From Clostridium omnivorum (GTDB taxonomy: Bacteria; Bacillota; Clostridia; Clostridiales; Clostridiaceae): DNA of 64,000 bases. The notes under the pieces were generated by a model. That model saw only the letters and a program-made list of their open reading frames with translations. It was not told where the DNA came from and did not search any database. The DNA lies in the NCBI RefSeq assembly GCF_026012015.1, contig NZ_BRXR01000001.1, positions 4,241,501 to 4,305,500 of the forward strand, given 5' to 3'. Positions 17,446-25,794 of this stretch are shown here, piece by piece (position 1 is the first letter of the stretch; each line of letters opens with the position of its first letter). Position numbers and translations under genes: made by a program.

Positions 17446-18330
17446 ATGGAATCAAATATTTGGAACACAGCAGTAGATTATTTGGAGAAATCAAGAAAAA
17501 CGTGGTGGAATGATGATTATATGGAATTCTTAGTAGAAAAGGTTTGGAAGATTACTAAGCCAGTATCAATCATTGATTTTGGCTGCGGAATTGGATTTTT
17601 AGGAGAACTGTTACTTCCCATTTTACCAAAGGGAAGTACATATACGGGCGTAGATATAGGTGATAAATTATTGGATTATGCAAAAAAGAGGTTTCAGACC
17701 GCAGAATACGAAACATCTTTTGAAGTTTGTGACTTAAAGGAGTATGCACCAGAGAAAAAATATGATATTGCAATTTGTCAAACAGTGCTGCAGCATATTC
17801 AAGATCCAATTAGTATACTAGAGAAAATGAAGGCGTCTGTAAAACCACAGGGTATGGTTATCTGTATAGAACTTAGCAGGGATGTGTCAAGTGCTTCATT
17901 ATATATAGATGGTTTGGACTACAGTAGGATGAATTTACTTGGAATTGAGCAAAAGCTTCGCAGGAATGATTTAGATAGAATAGGAAAAGACTTTGAGGTT
18001 GCACTAAAACTGCCAATCTACATGGAAAAAGTAGGGCTTCAAAATATTGACACTAGAGTGAATGATTTTATGCAGTATATAAATCCCTCAAATCCAGAAT
18101 ATGAAACTCAGTTGGAAGCATTTATGGCTGGATCTTATGATGAAAGAATGACACTAGAACAAAAGGATAATTTTGTAGCTAATTTAGTTAATAGAGGACT
18201 TACACAAGCTGAAGCAAATAATGAATTTGAAAGCAGGAAAAGAATTATAGATTATTTACATGATAATAAGGATAATTTAAGTATAGTATGGAGTAATTGT
18301 ATGTTTATTTCTTATGGCTATAATTCATAA
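17446..18330 (+). CDS. Class I SAM-dependent methyltransferase
   Basis: A 294-residue cytoplasmic methyltransferase. Motif I is IIDFGCGIGFLGELLLPIL (about 43-61), the acidic end of strand 2 is YTGVDIGDKLLDYAKKR (about 67-83), and motif IV is YDIAICQTVLQHIQDP (about 105-120). The C-terminal 100 residues form a helical part (MTLEQKDNFVANLVNRGLT) that may cover the acceptor site. The acceptor is not identifiable. AAAGGGGAACGGT precedes ATG 17446. A hairpin separates it from the next gene. Confidence 0.8.
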   Translation: MESNIWNTAVDYLEKSRKTWWNDDYMEFLVEKVWKITKPVSIIDFGCGIGFLGELLLPILPKGSTYTGVDIGDKLLDYAKKRFQTAEYETSFEVCDLKEYAPEKKYDIAICQTVLQHIQDPISILEKMKASVKPQGMVICIELSRDVSSASLYIDGLDYSRMNLLGIEQKLRRNDLDRIGKDFEVALKLPIYMEKVGLQNIDTRVNDFMQYINPSNPEYETQLEAFMAGSYDERMTLEQKDNFVANLVNRGLTQAEANNEFESRKRIIDYLHDNKDNLSIVWSNCMFISYGYNS

Positions 18331-18354
18331 TGCACTGAGAAAAAAGAAACTTAT

Positions 18355-18376
18355 ACAACTTTGAAGGTAAAGTTGT
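18355..18376 (+). other. Intercistronic hairpin
   Basis: ACAACTTT (18355-18362) and AAAGTTGT (18369-18376) around a six-base loop, with no T-run. Possible RNA-processing or weak attenuation site. Confidence 0.35.
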
Positions 18377-18407
18377 GTAAATGTTAATTTTACATGGGAG
18401 GGCAACA

Positions 18408-19025
18408 ATGTATAAAAATATTATATTTGATATAGATGGCACAATTTTAGATACAGAAAGTGCAGTACTTAAATCACTTCAAAGAGTAGTAGATGAAGAA
18501 CTTAATAAAAATATGAGTTTTGAGGAATTAAGATTTGCCTTAGGTATTCCTGGGGAGGTAACTATAACTAAGCTTGGAATTAAAAATACTTCTTCTTGCC
18601 TTGACAAATGGGATAAATATTTAAAAGAGTATTTTCATAGTGTGAAGGTTTTTGATGGTATTAAGAATACTTTAATTAGATTAAAAGAGATGGAAATTTC
18701 AATGGGTATTGTTACTTCAAAAACTAATGAAGAGTTTCAAAGTGATTTTGTACCTTTTGGGTTAATGAGCTATTTTAAAATTGTAGTTTGTGCGGATGAT
18801 ACAGAAAAGCATAAGCCATGTCCTGAGCCAATTTTAAAGTTTATTGAGCTGTCTGGTGCAGATAAATCAAAGACTATATACGTAGGAGATACTAAGTATG
18901 ATATGGAATGTGCACATGGTGCAGGTATAGATTTTGCATTAGCATTATGGGGGGCTAAATCCTCAGAAGGAATTAAAGCAAATTATATTTTAGAAAACCC
19001 GGAACAAATTGTGGATTTGATATAA
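18408..19025 (+). CDS. HAD-superfamily phosphatase (phosphoglycolate phosphatase-like)
   Basis: A 205-residue HAD hydrolase. Motif I DIDGTILDTE holds the nucleophile Asp, motif II is GIVTSKTNEEF, motif III a Lys in KHKPCPEPILKFIEL, and motif IV YVGDTKYDMECAHGAG. The helical cap between motifs I and II is C1-type, as in Gph/PgmB/PpaX. GGGAGGGCAACA before ATG 18408 favours this start over the ATG 27 bases upstream. PpaX-like pyrophosphatase or phosphoglycolate phosphatase activity is possible. Confidence 0.85.
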   Translation: MYKNIIFDIDGTILDTESAVLKSLQRVVDEELNKNMSFEELRFALGIPGEVTITKLGIKNTSSCLDKWDKYLKEYFHSVKVFDGIKNTLIRLKEMEISMGIVTSKTNEEFQSDFVPFGLMSYFKIVVCADDTEKHKPCPEPILKFIELSGADKSKTIYVGDTKYDMECAHGAGIDFALALWGAKSSEGIKANYILENPEQIVDLI

Positions 19026-19045
19026 GATTAATTCCTGGAGCATAA

Positions 19046-19183
19046 GTATGCAGCAAGAATAGATGGAAAGGTAACTTTTTATTTCCCAATTTGAGGTTAA
19101 GTGTAAGTAATGGGCTTGAAATTCATAAAGAGATACAGAAAATACTCTCAGATTATAAGGTTTTAATTTCAAGGGGGATTTAA
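19046..19183 (+). pseudogene. Possible C-terminal gene remnant
   Basis: A 45-codon open frame without a start ends in TAA touching the next ATG. Its end reads LRLSVSNGLEIHKEIQKILS and looks protein-like, with a normal codon bias. It could be the tail of a deleted gene that now supplies the ribosome site for the downstream gene. Family not recognised. Confidence 0.25.
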
Positions 19184-20128
19184 ATGGATGATTCACTTAA
19201 ATTTATTGAAGGACTTAAAACAAGGAATATTAATCTATTAAAGAGCGTTCCTAAAGCAGATTTACATAATCACTTTACAATGGGAGGAAATAAAGATTTC
19301 ATATATAAAAAAACCGGAAAGCTGATAAGAACCTTAAGTTATAAATTGAAAAGCATGGGTGAAATGGGTAGATGGGTAAATGAAAATGTAGGAGACATAT
19401 TTAAAGATAAGGAAGGAAGAAAAATTGCGATAGATAGCTGTTTTCAGCAGGCTAATGAGGATAACATTACTGTTTTGGATATAGGAGAAAATGTTTGGGC
19501 TTTAGATGGGATTTATGGTGGAGATATTAATGAATTAGTAAATGCTTTTTACAGCAGCAGAGAGAAATATGCTCCATATACAAGGTTGAGTTTTCAAATT
19601 GGTTTATCTAGGTATTGTAGTGTTGAATCACTTCTAGAGTGGTCTGAAGCATTTTTTGAGCAAGATTGCTTTGATTCTATAGATTTATACGCAGATGAAT
19701 TTGCTCAGCCAATAGAAAATTTCAAGCCTTTGTATAGAAAGGCTAGAGAAAAGAAACTTATATTAAGAGCTCATGTTGGAGAATTTGGTTCTGCAGACGA
19801 TGTTATGAGAGCAGTTGAGGAGCTTGAACTTGACGAGGTACAGCATGGGATAGCGGCAGCTAAATCTCAAAAGGTAATGAATTTTCTATCAGATAACAAG
19901 ATAAGACTCAATATTTGTCCTACTAGCAACATTAAATTATCAAGAGTTTATTCTTATAAGGATCACTGTATAAGAAAACTATTTGATAATGGAGTTATAG
20001 TAACCATAAATTCAGACGATGTTTTAGTGTTTGGAAATAGTGTGTCCCAAGAGTTTTTAAATGTATACATTAGTGGCTTGTTTACAGCTGAAGAGCTTAA
20101 TGAGATAAGACTTAATGGATTAAAATAG
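19184..20128 (+). CDS. Adenosine deaminase-like hydrolase
   Basis: A 314-residue member of the adenosine/AMP deaminase superfamily, close to the usual 330. The zinc ligands are visible: HxH in PKADLHNHFTMGG (about 24-36), His in LRAHVGEFGSADDV (near 195) and Asp in TINSDDVLVFG (near 273). ICPTSNIKLS and VQHGIAAA are also conserved. In true Add proteins the last motif reads STDDP with Pro, whereas here it is NSDDV, and the substrate-binding SLPAS-type region differs. It may act on another aminopurine or pterin. Confidence 0.75.
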   Translation: MDDSLKFIEGLKTRNINLLKSVPKADLHNHFTMGGNKDFIYKKTGKLIRTLSYKLKSMGEMGRWVNENVGDIFKDKEGRKIAIDSCFQQANEDNITVLDIGENVWALDGIYGGDINELVNAFYSSREKYAPYTRLSFQIGLSRYCSVESLLEWSEAFFEQDCFDSIDLYADEFAQPIENFKPLYRKAREKKLILRAHVGEFGSADDVMRAVEELELDEVQHGIAAAKSQKVMNFLSDNKIRLNICPTSNIKLSRVYSYKDHCIRKLFDNGVIVTINSDDVLVFGNSVSQEFLNVYISGLFTAEELNEIRLNGLK

Positions 20129-20217
20129 TTTAGTTATAAGGAGTGGAATAATTAATCGAGGAATACACAAATAAGTATAGTGTTAAAATGAACGAAAAAT
20201 GAATTTATTAGAAATAT

Positions 20218-20255
20218 TATAATGCCTAGGAGAATTAATTCTCCTAGGCATTATA
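20218..20255. terminator. Perfect 38-base palindrome, bidirectional terminator
   Basis: Every base of 20218-20236 pairs with 20237-20255 (core GCCTAGGAGAATT and its complement). It lies between the convergent deaminase and bioY genes. The T-run is weak, but the stem is strong. Confidence 0.7.
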
Positions 20256-20261
20256 TGCTAA

Positions 20262-20810
20262 TTATACAAAAAATAAATTAGCTTTAATCAGTCTCTTTCG
20301 AATTTGAGGACCTATAATAGAAGCAATTAAAATTTTTGCAAGGTCTCCAGGTACAAAAGGAATCACTCCTATTGCAAAGGCTTTGCTTGCGGTCAAATGA
20401 GCCTGATAGGATAGCCAGAAAGATCCAAAAACATAGCATACTATAGTTCCCAATATCATGCCTATCATACATAAATACCATTTATCAATGTAATTATCAA
20501 TAAAGAAACCAGCAATTAGTGACATAAAGAAAAAGCCTATTATATATCCGCCTGTGGGTCCAAATAACTTAGAGGGGCCACCGCTAAAATTTGAAAACAC
20601 AGGAAGTCCAACAAATCCAATTAACATATATATTATGTAGCTTGCAGAGCCTTTTTTCATACCAAGAGCATAAAGTACAATATATATTGCTAGGTTTGTA
20701 AAGGAAATTGGTACAACACCAATAGGAATTGATAAAGGTCCTAAAATACAGATTACAGCTGCCATGAGGCCGATATTTGCCATTTGATAGATATTAGATT
20801 TCTTTTCCAT
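20262..20810 (-). CDS. bioY: Biotin transporter substrate-binding subunit BioY
   Basis: A 182-residue membrane protein of about six helices, the usual length for BioY, the S-component of an ECF-type biotin importer (or a stand-alone carrier). Characteristic segments are GPLSIPIGVVPISFTNLAIY near the N-terminus, GLPVFSNFSGGPSKLFGPTGGYIIGF (about 67-92) and the C-terminal FVPGDLAKILIAS. It starts 37 bases after bioB on the same strand, and both lie behind a BirA-type operator. No EcfAT genes are in the window, so it probably uses a shared energising module. Confidence 0.93.
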   Translation of the reverse strand: MEKKSNIYQMANIGLMAAVICILGPLSIPIGVVPISFTNLAIYIVLYALGMKKGSASYIIYMLIGFVGLPVFSNFSGGPSKLFGPTGGYIIGFFFMSLIAGFFIDNYIDKWYLCMIGMILGTIVCYVFGSFWLSYQAHLTASKAFAIGVIPFVPGDLAKILIASIIGPQIRKRLIKANLFFV

Positions 20811-20847
20811 GATTATTTCTCCATTTCAATTTTATTAATACTTAAAC

Positions 20848-21804
20848 TTATTTTGATATATCAAAACCTAATTTAGTCAGCATTTTTTTATCCTGTGAAA
20901 TATTATTACCTACAGTGGTTAACATGTTACCAGTGATTGTAGCATTGGCACCTGAAAGAAATATTCTTGTACCTCCATCTTTAAAGTAGTTTCTACCAGC
21001 TGCCATGCGAATATAGGCAGTAGGATTAATAAAACGGAAGATAGCCACTGTTCTTAAAATATCATCTTCTGAAAGAGGATCTAAATGTCCATAGCAGGTT
21101 CCTTTAATAGGCATAAGTGCATTGATAGGAATAGATTCTATTTCTAATTCAGATAAGCTCAATGCCATATCAATACGATCCTCCCATGTCTCTCCCATAC
21201 CGATGATGCCGCCAGAGCAGACTCTAAGCCCTACTTTTTTAGCTAGCATAATTTCATTAACCTTATCCTCATAGGAATGAGTAGTACAAACATTAGGAAA
21301 GTTGCGCTTAGAGGTTTCTAAGTTTGCATGATACATTGAAACGCCGGCTTTCTTTAGCCTAACTAATTGTTTTTCAGTTAAAAGCCCATGAGAGGCACAA
21401 AGCTTAATAGAACACTGCTTGTACATTTCTGAGTAAGCCTCAACAGCTTTATCAAAATCCATGCCTTCTAATGACCTGCCAGCTGTAACTATTGAATATC
21501 TATGTACTCCGCTATCTTCATTTTTCTTACAATCTTCCAAAATAAATTCAGAATCTAAAAACTCATATTCTTTAATTCCAGTGCTATGATGAGCAGATTG
21601 AGCACAGAATTTACAGTTTTCACTACAGCGTCCGCTACGGGCATTTATAATGGTGCAGAGATCAACCTTATTTCCGCATATAGCTTTTCGTATCATATTT
21701 GCACCTTCAAGCAGTTCTTCTGTATTTGCATTTAAAAAGAAGCTTAAGTCCTCTGATCTTTTTAAACGCCTACCTTCAATAATTTCTTTTGCTAAAGCTT
21801 TCAT
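20848..21804 (-). CDS. bioB: Biotin synthase BioB
   Basis: A 318-residue radical-SAM enzyme that inserts sulfur into dethiobiotin. The radical-SAM cluster ligands are Cys60, Cys64 and Cys67 in GRCSENCKFCAQS. Other BioB residues seen are YSIVTAGRS, SMYHANLETS and the Arg of YIRMAAGRN, a ligand region of the 2Fe-2S cluster. GGAGG precedes ATG 21804. No bioA, bioD or bioF is near, so the cell may import dethiobiotin or make it elsewhere. It is first gene of the bioB-bioY operon. Confidence 0.95.
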   Translation of the reverse strand: MKALAKEIIEGRRLKRSEDLSFFLNANTEELLEGANMIRKAICGNKVDLCTIINARSGRCSENCKFCAQSAHHSTGIKEYEFLDSEFILEDCKKNEDSGVHRYSIVTAGRSLEGMDFDKAVEAYSEMYKQCSIKLCASHGLLTEKQLVRLKKAGVSMYHANLETSKRNFPNVCTTHSYEDKVNEIMLAKKVGLRVCSGGIIGMGETWEDRIDMALSLSELEIESIPINALMPIKGTCYGHLDPLSEDDILRTVAIFRFINPTAYIRMAAGRNYFKDGGTRIFLSGANATITGNMLTTVGNNISQDKKMLTKLGFDISK

Positions 21805-21881
21805 ATAAATTCCTCCATATAAATACTTAAACCAAGTAAAGCATTCTAAGATTATTAAAAAATATGTATAACATATTAGGA

Positions 21882-21936
21882 ATTATATATGAAAAAAACA
21901 GCATTGTCAACTCAATATTAAAATGTGGTTAACAAT
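21882..21936 (-). promoter_or_regulatory. bioB promoter overlapped by BirA-type operator
   Basis: On the minus strand TTGACA (21905-21910), a 17-base spacer and TATAAT (21882-21887) form a consensus promoter. The -35 box lies inside one arm of ATTGTCAAC (21903-21911)...GTTAACAAT (21928-21936), an inverted repeat with a 16-base gap that matches the known BirA operator pattern TTGTTAAC-N14-16-GTTAACAA. Biotin-dependent repression is inferred. Confidence 0.8.
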
Positions 21937-21949
21937 AAAAATTGAGTGA

Positions 21950-22398
21950 AGCAGAAGTGAAGCTATTGCCCAAGATATAACAATTGTTCCTGTTCTTACA
22001 AGTGTAATTAGAGTTACTGAGGTATCCGTGTTAGCGGACTGAAAGATAGCCTATGATGTAAAAATAGAACATGGATATAGATTAAATAGGCTGGCATTTG
22101 ATATAGACAAGGATGACAATTTTTACATAACTTCTAAACAACCAGTTATCAAGACAAAGAAGTGAGTACTATACCAGGCTTTAGAGATATGTATTATGCC
22201 ATTGGAGATTTTTTAAAGAAAGTATATTATGATAAATACGGTAGTAACGCAGAGATTAAAGCACTGTATTTTGTGACTCCAAATGATAAAATATTAATAT
22301 GGAAAAAAGCAAGCTTTAATCTAGCTGATGCCAAGGTTGTAGAGCTCGCTTTAATAAAAGAAAAAAAGGATTGTGAGGGGATATTTCCTTGGAAATAA
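21950..22398 (+). pseudogene. Decayed gene, possibly DUF4230-like
   Basis: Two protein-like frames adjoin. Frame one (21950-22165) reads ITIVPVLTSVIRVTEVSVL, then an internal TGA (22040-22042), then KIAYDVKIEHGYRLNRLAFD, ending TGA 22163-22165. Frame two opens with GTG 22162, overlaps by GTGA, and runs 78 codons (GFRDMYYAIGDFLKKVYYDK...GIFPWK). No start or signal peptide is visible upstream. The first part recalls the DUF4230 lipoprotein fold. The most likely reading is a pseudogene with an in-frame stop and a shift; the last 78 codons could still be expressed. Confidence 0.4.
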
Positions 22399-22482
22399 TT
22401 GGATATAATGTTTAATTTTCTCCCATTACAATCTTCCATTAACTATTAGAAAATGTTCTATTTACATTTTTATTAATCAAAG

Positions 22483-23259
22483 TTAAGCATTTTTCTCAGC
22501 TGCATATACTTCTAATACTGCTTTATTTGTACAAGCTCCAACAAAGGCACAAATTATGATATCTATAATTATACCTATACTGCCTAAGTTGGCTAATGGG
22601 AATACTATTAGACTAATGAAGGAAAATATGATGCCAAAATAAAGTGCCATTTTTATTGAAATTCCTAAATTGTTAAACAAAAATGCCATTCCGAGTCCAA
22701 AGTTTTTCAAAATACTAACTTCGTCCGTAACGAAAGAATACTTAACATATACAAATATTATATTTACAAAAGAAAGAAATATAAAATTTTTATCATAAAT
22801 GGTCAGTATAATCGGAAGCCCAGTTATTAAGTTCAGTATTAAAAACTTTGCCCACCTTTTATTACCTTTAATAAAAAAGTCTTTTATAGAAGCCTCTTTC
22901 TCAAAGCTAGTACCAACAATGCTTAAATATCCGCTGCTAAGGAAACTTGTAATAAGCAGTACAGTTATAAATAGCGCAGCATTAAATATGCTAATCTTAT
23001 TTATTATACCTGTAAAGCTACCGCTATCATATTTAAATAAAGTCATTGGGAAATCTTCCAATAAGAAATTCACACTTGGAGGAGCACCTATAAAGCCTAA
23101 TTTTAGCATAAACATCTTTTGAGTAGGATTATAAGTAGTATGATAAACTTTTTCCCAGCTAAGTAGATTAGCCAGATCAAGTATAATAGGAATAAAAATA
23201 ATCCATAATCTTTTAGTTATAAACTTAAAGCTCTCGCTAAATCTTTCCGAAATACTCAT
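22483..23259 (-). CDS. Multi-pass membrane protein of unknown function
   Basis: A 258-residue protein with about six hydrophobic segments: near 16-30, 90-112, 145-160, 163-180, 203-222 and 224-245. It has a short charged N-terminus (MSISERFSESFKF) and a lumen/outside stretch with GAPPSVNFLLEDFP. The pattern recalls DUF4013/YesL-like helical membrane proteins of Firmicutes, but I do not recognise it firmly. AAAGGAG precedes ATG 23259. It is divergent from the next gene with only 70 bases between, so they may share a promoter region. Confidence 0.55.
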   Translation of the reverse strand: MSISERFSESFKFITKRLWIIFIPIILDLANLLSWEKVYHTTYNPTQKMFMLKLGFIGAPPSVNFLLEDFPMTLFKYDSGSFTGIINKISIFNAALFITVLLITSFLSSGYLSIVGTSFEKEASIKDFFIKGNKRWAKFLILNLITGLPIILTIYDKNFIFLSFVNIIFVYVKYSFVTDEVSILKNFGLGMAFLFNNLGISIKMALYFGIIFSFISLIVFPLANLGSIGIIIDIIICAFVGACTNKAVLEVYAAEKNA

Positions 23260-23329
23260 AATTTATCTCCTTTAAAACTATATGAATATGTAATATAATT
23301 AATATTATACCATATATTGGAGGTGTGTT

Positions 23330-24508
23330 ATGAGGAAATATTTCATGACTATAGTGACATTATTTATGATTATGCTTACCATCATAGCTTATAAAATTGA
23401 AAACAGTGTTCAAGTTCCACAATTTAAACAGCCTTCAATTTCAATTGATTCTCGAAGATTTGGAATAATAAAAAAAATACTATGGACGAACAAATACATG
23501 AATGATTCAAAATCCTTAGTAATTCTATCTACGAAAAAAACTGAATATGGGGATATATCCTACTTATATAATCTAAATGTTGATACTGGTAAATCAGGGT
23601 TATTGGCCGAATTTGCTGCACATAAAAATCTGAATAATATAGTGATATTTGATTCTCCAATGGGGCTGAATAACATTATAGTAGCCTATGACAAAGGTAT
23701 AATAATAGTTAATTATCGTACTGGAGAACCGGGGTCTGCAACTCAGCAAAGGGTTGAAATAGCAGGGTTTGATACTGCAACCAGCATGGATTATAAAGGT
23801 AAACTTATTTATACTAGGGAAAATGATAATCTTCTCTACGTTAAAGAGATTCAAAATGGTAATTTTAATGCTTTTTTTACTAATAATAGAATAAAAGATG
23901 TAACTACCTATTATACAAAGCCACTTTATATAGCTAATCTAGACTCTTTAGATAATATTATTACGTATACCTCTGTAAGTAGAAATAGGATAGATCTCTT
24001 TGCTATGAAGGGTGGAGCCCCAATAAATTCTTTAAATACGCCTATTATAAAGGATGTAGTAAGTGCTAGAGGTATAGAAAATAGTTTTGGCTTTACTGGA
24101 ATGAACATTTTAAATGAACATGGAAATAACAAGAAACTAAATCTGTTTATGATAAGGCAGACAATAGATAAATATAATAATGATGACTATTATAGTTTGG
24201 ACATGATTCCCTATAATACTGATCCCTTTGGGGCAGTTCCTTCATTGGATTCAATCACTTATAATAAAGAATTTTATTTAGTCTACATAAGCTATGACGA
24301 AAATCATAAAGGGAACTTGAAGATATGTGGGCTTGAACAAAATCCAAAAGTTATAGTTAGTGGTGAGAATATATTTGGCCCAATAAGCATGAATGAATCT
24401 TATATTCTTTACTTCACCTTAGAAAACAACAATGTAAAAATAAAAATTTGTGATCACAAGGGTAACTTGACTAAGGATATCACAGATATGATCGTTAAAA
24501 GTGAATAA
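23330..24508 (+). CDS. Membrane-anchored extracytoplasmic protein, probable beta-propeller
   Basis: A 392-residue protein with one N-terminal membrane anchor (about 5-22) and a large outside domain. The outside part has repeated short beta-rich units (SKSLVILSTKKTEYGDISYL, NNIIVAYDKGIIIVNY, GKLIYTRENDNLLYVKEI, ESYILYFTLENNNVKIKICD) spaced about 45-60 residues apart, as in TolB/WD-type propellers. No catalytic motif is seen. GGAGGTG precedes ATG 23330. Function unknown; a surface binding role is possible. Confidence 0.5.
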   Translation: MRKYFMTIVTLFMIMLTIIAYKIENSVQVPQFKQPSISIDSRRFGIIKKILWTNKYMNDSKSLVILSTKKTEYGDISYLYNLNVDTGKSGLLAEFAAHKNLNNIVIFDSPMGLNNIIVAYDKGIIIVNYRTGEPGSATQQRVEIAGFDTATSMDYKGKLIYTRENDNLLYVKEIQNGNFNAFFTNNRIKDVTTYYTKPLYIANLDSLDNIITYTSVSRNRIDLFAMKGGAPINSLNTPIIKDVVSARGIENSFGFTGMNILNEHGNNKKLNLFMIRQTIDKYNNDDYYSLDMIPYNTDPFGAVPSLDSITYNKEFYLVYISYDENHKGNLKICGLEQNPKVIVSGENIFGPISMNESYILYFTLENNNVKIKICDHKGNLTKDITDMIVKSE

Positions 24509-24565
24509 CAGCACAGTCTTTAGAGCGATTTTTTTAGATTGTATTTCATGGATGTAAGTGACATA

Positions 24566-24598
24566 GTATAAAAAAGAGCATACAATGCTCTTTTATAC
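24566..24598. terminator. Bidirectional terminator
   Basis: AGAGCAT (24575-24581), three-base loop, ATGCTCT (24585-24591), flanked by paired A- and T-runs and GTATA/TATAC. It serves both convergent genes. Confidence 0.8.
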
Positions 24599-24616
24599 AT
24601 TCTAAAAGAAAAGGTT

Positions 24617-25276
24617 TTAGGTAGACAATATAAACTCCTTAAATGCATCCACAGTTGAAAAATAAAAGTCGGAGTTTTTTCTCATATAATTTTCAATTTC
24701 AGGAACTATATGCGACCAACCTGCTGCAGCAAAAGACACATTGCAGCTTCTTGCCATATCTAGTCCTGGTTTTAAATCATCTAATACTAAGATTTCATTA
24801 TTACTTAAATTAAAGTTTTTCATAATTTCAATAATTGGATAAGGATTGGGCTTTCTCTGATGTTCTTCTAGCTCCCAGCCAAATATTAAATCAGGAGTCA
24901 AATTACAGTGTATTATATAATCTCGCATAATCTGCACACTTTCTGAATGAGAGACAACACATATTATTCCACCTAATTTTTTATATTCTGCTACTAATTC
25001 AGAAAAACCTGGATAAAAGTCAGGATGTTTTTTTTCAGTGAAGTTTTTCCATACTTTATACTGATACTCTTGCTCATCTTTATTGAATTTTAATACATCT
25101 TTGCACAGTTCTGAAAATCCAGGATTAAAACAATATGAAACAAATTCCTCAAGGCTTAAGGACTGAATTTCCGGTCGTAGTGTTTTTAAAGCTTCTAAAA
25201 AAGAAGGGTAATGGATCTCTGGTGTACTTTTAACAACAGTATCATCATGATCTAAAATTAAGCATCTATATCTCAA
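24617..25276 (-). CDS. HAD-superfamily hydrolase
   Basis: A 219-residue HAD phosphatase. Motif I is LILDHDDTVV (7-16), motif II ICVVSHSESV (near 106), motif III a Lys in QRKPNPYPIIEIM (near 140) and motif IV ILVLDDLKPGLDMA (near 160). A helical cap follows motif I. The start is TTG 25276, seven bases after GGGGG. In motif I the second Asp is in DHDDT, giving the nucleophile and acid pair DxD. Substrate unknown. Confidence 0.8.
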   Translation of the reverse strand: MRYRCLILDHDDTVVKSTPEIHYPSFLEALKTLRPEIQSLSLEEFVSYCFNPGFSELCKDVLKFNKDEQEYQYKVWKNFTEKKHPDFYPGFSELVAEYKKLGGIICVVSHSESVQIMRDYIIHCNLTPDLIFGWELEEHQRKPNPYPIIEIMKNFNLSNNEILVLDDLKPGLDMARSCNVSFAAAGWSHIVPEIENYMRKNSDFYFSTVDAFKEFILST

Positions 25277-25395
25277 ATCAAAACCCCCATTTGATTGAAT
25301 TAATTATTGCTTTTGATTTTTTATAACAATTATCTGAATATAAGCTTATTAACGGAAGATAGTGGTATTGGTTGAATATAATCGTATTTTAAGTC

Positions 25396-25671
25396 TTATA
25401 GTGAAGACAAAAACATTTCATAGGCATCATCAAAAAAGTCGTAAGGGTAGGGATTGCCTCCGTTTGTGCTTTTGCATTGATTATCGCTATACTCTTGTCC
25501 AACGGAAAAAAGTTCCCCAACAGTCATAGGATGCCCAACTTCACAAGCTATTTTACAAAAGGAATCCATTGGATCATTAGAAATACGTGTTTCCAGCAAC
25601 CTCTTTTTTAATAAAGGATCCTTTTTTGCAGATTTATAAAGTAGTGCTAATTCGGTAGTTATGTTGCTCAT
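25396..25671 (-). CDS. Nif11-like small protein
   Basis: A 91-residue protein with AAGGAG well placed before ATG 25671. The N-terminal half (LYKSAKKDPLLKKRLLET, about 11-28, then DSFCKIACEVGHPMTVGEL, about 36-54) fits the Nif11/NHLP-type leader pattern of short helices around a DP and a G-x-P-x-T-x-x-E-L element. The C-terminal part contains KSTNGGNPYPY and ends FFDDAYEMFLSSL. A GG motif after such a leader is how RiPP precursors are cut, but no modification enzyme or peptidase exporter lies in the window. A stand-alone role is equally possible. Confidence 0.5.
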   Translation of the reverse strand: MSNITTELALLYKSAKKDPLLKKRLLETRISNDPMDSFCKIACEVGHPMTVGELFSVGQEYSDNQCKSTNGGNPYPYDFFDDAYEMFLSSL

Positions 25672-25764
25672 ATTTTCAGCTCCTTCTTTTAAACTAATAT
25701 TATTATAACATGTTAGGTAAGAGTTTGCTCCAAAGCTGTAAAATTAGAAGGATTTTATAAACTA

Positions 25765-25790
25765 AAAGAGGCACCCGAGGGTACCTCTTT
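25765..25790 (-). terminator. Hairpin terminator of the Ldh-family gene
   Basis: AAAGAGGCACC (25765-25775) and GGTACCTCTTT (25780-25790) with one G-U pair, just past the stop of the minus-strand gene. Confidence 0.7.
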
Positions 25791-25794
25791 AAAG

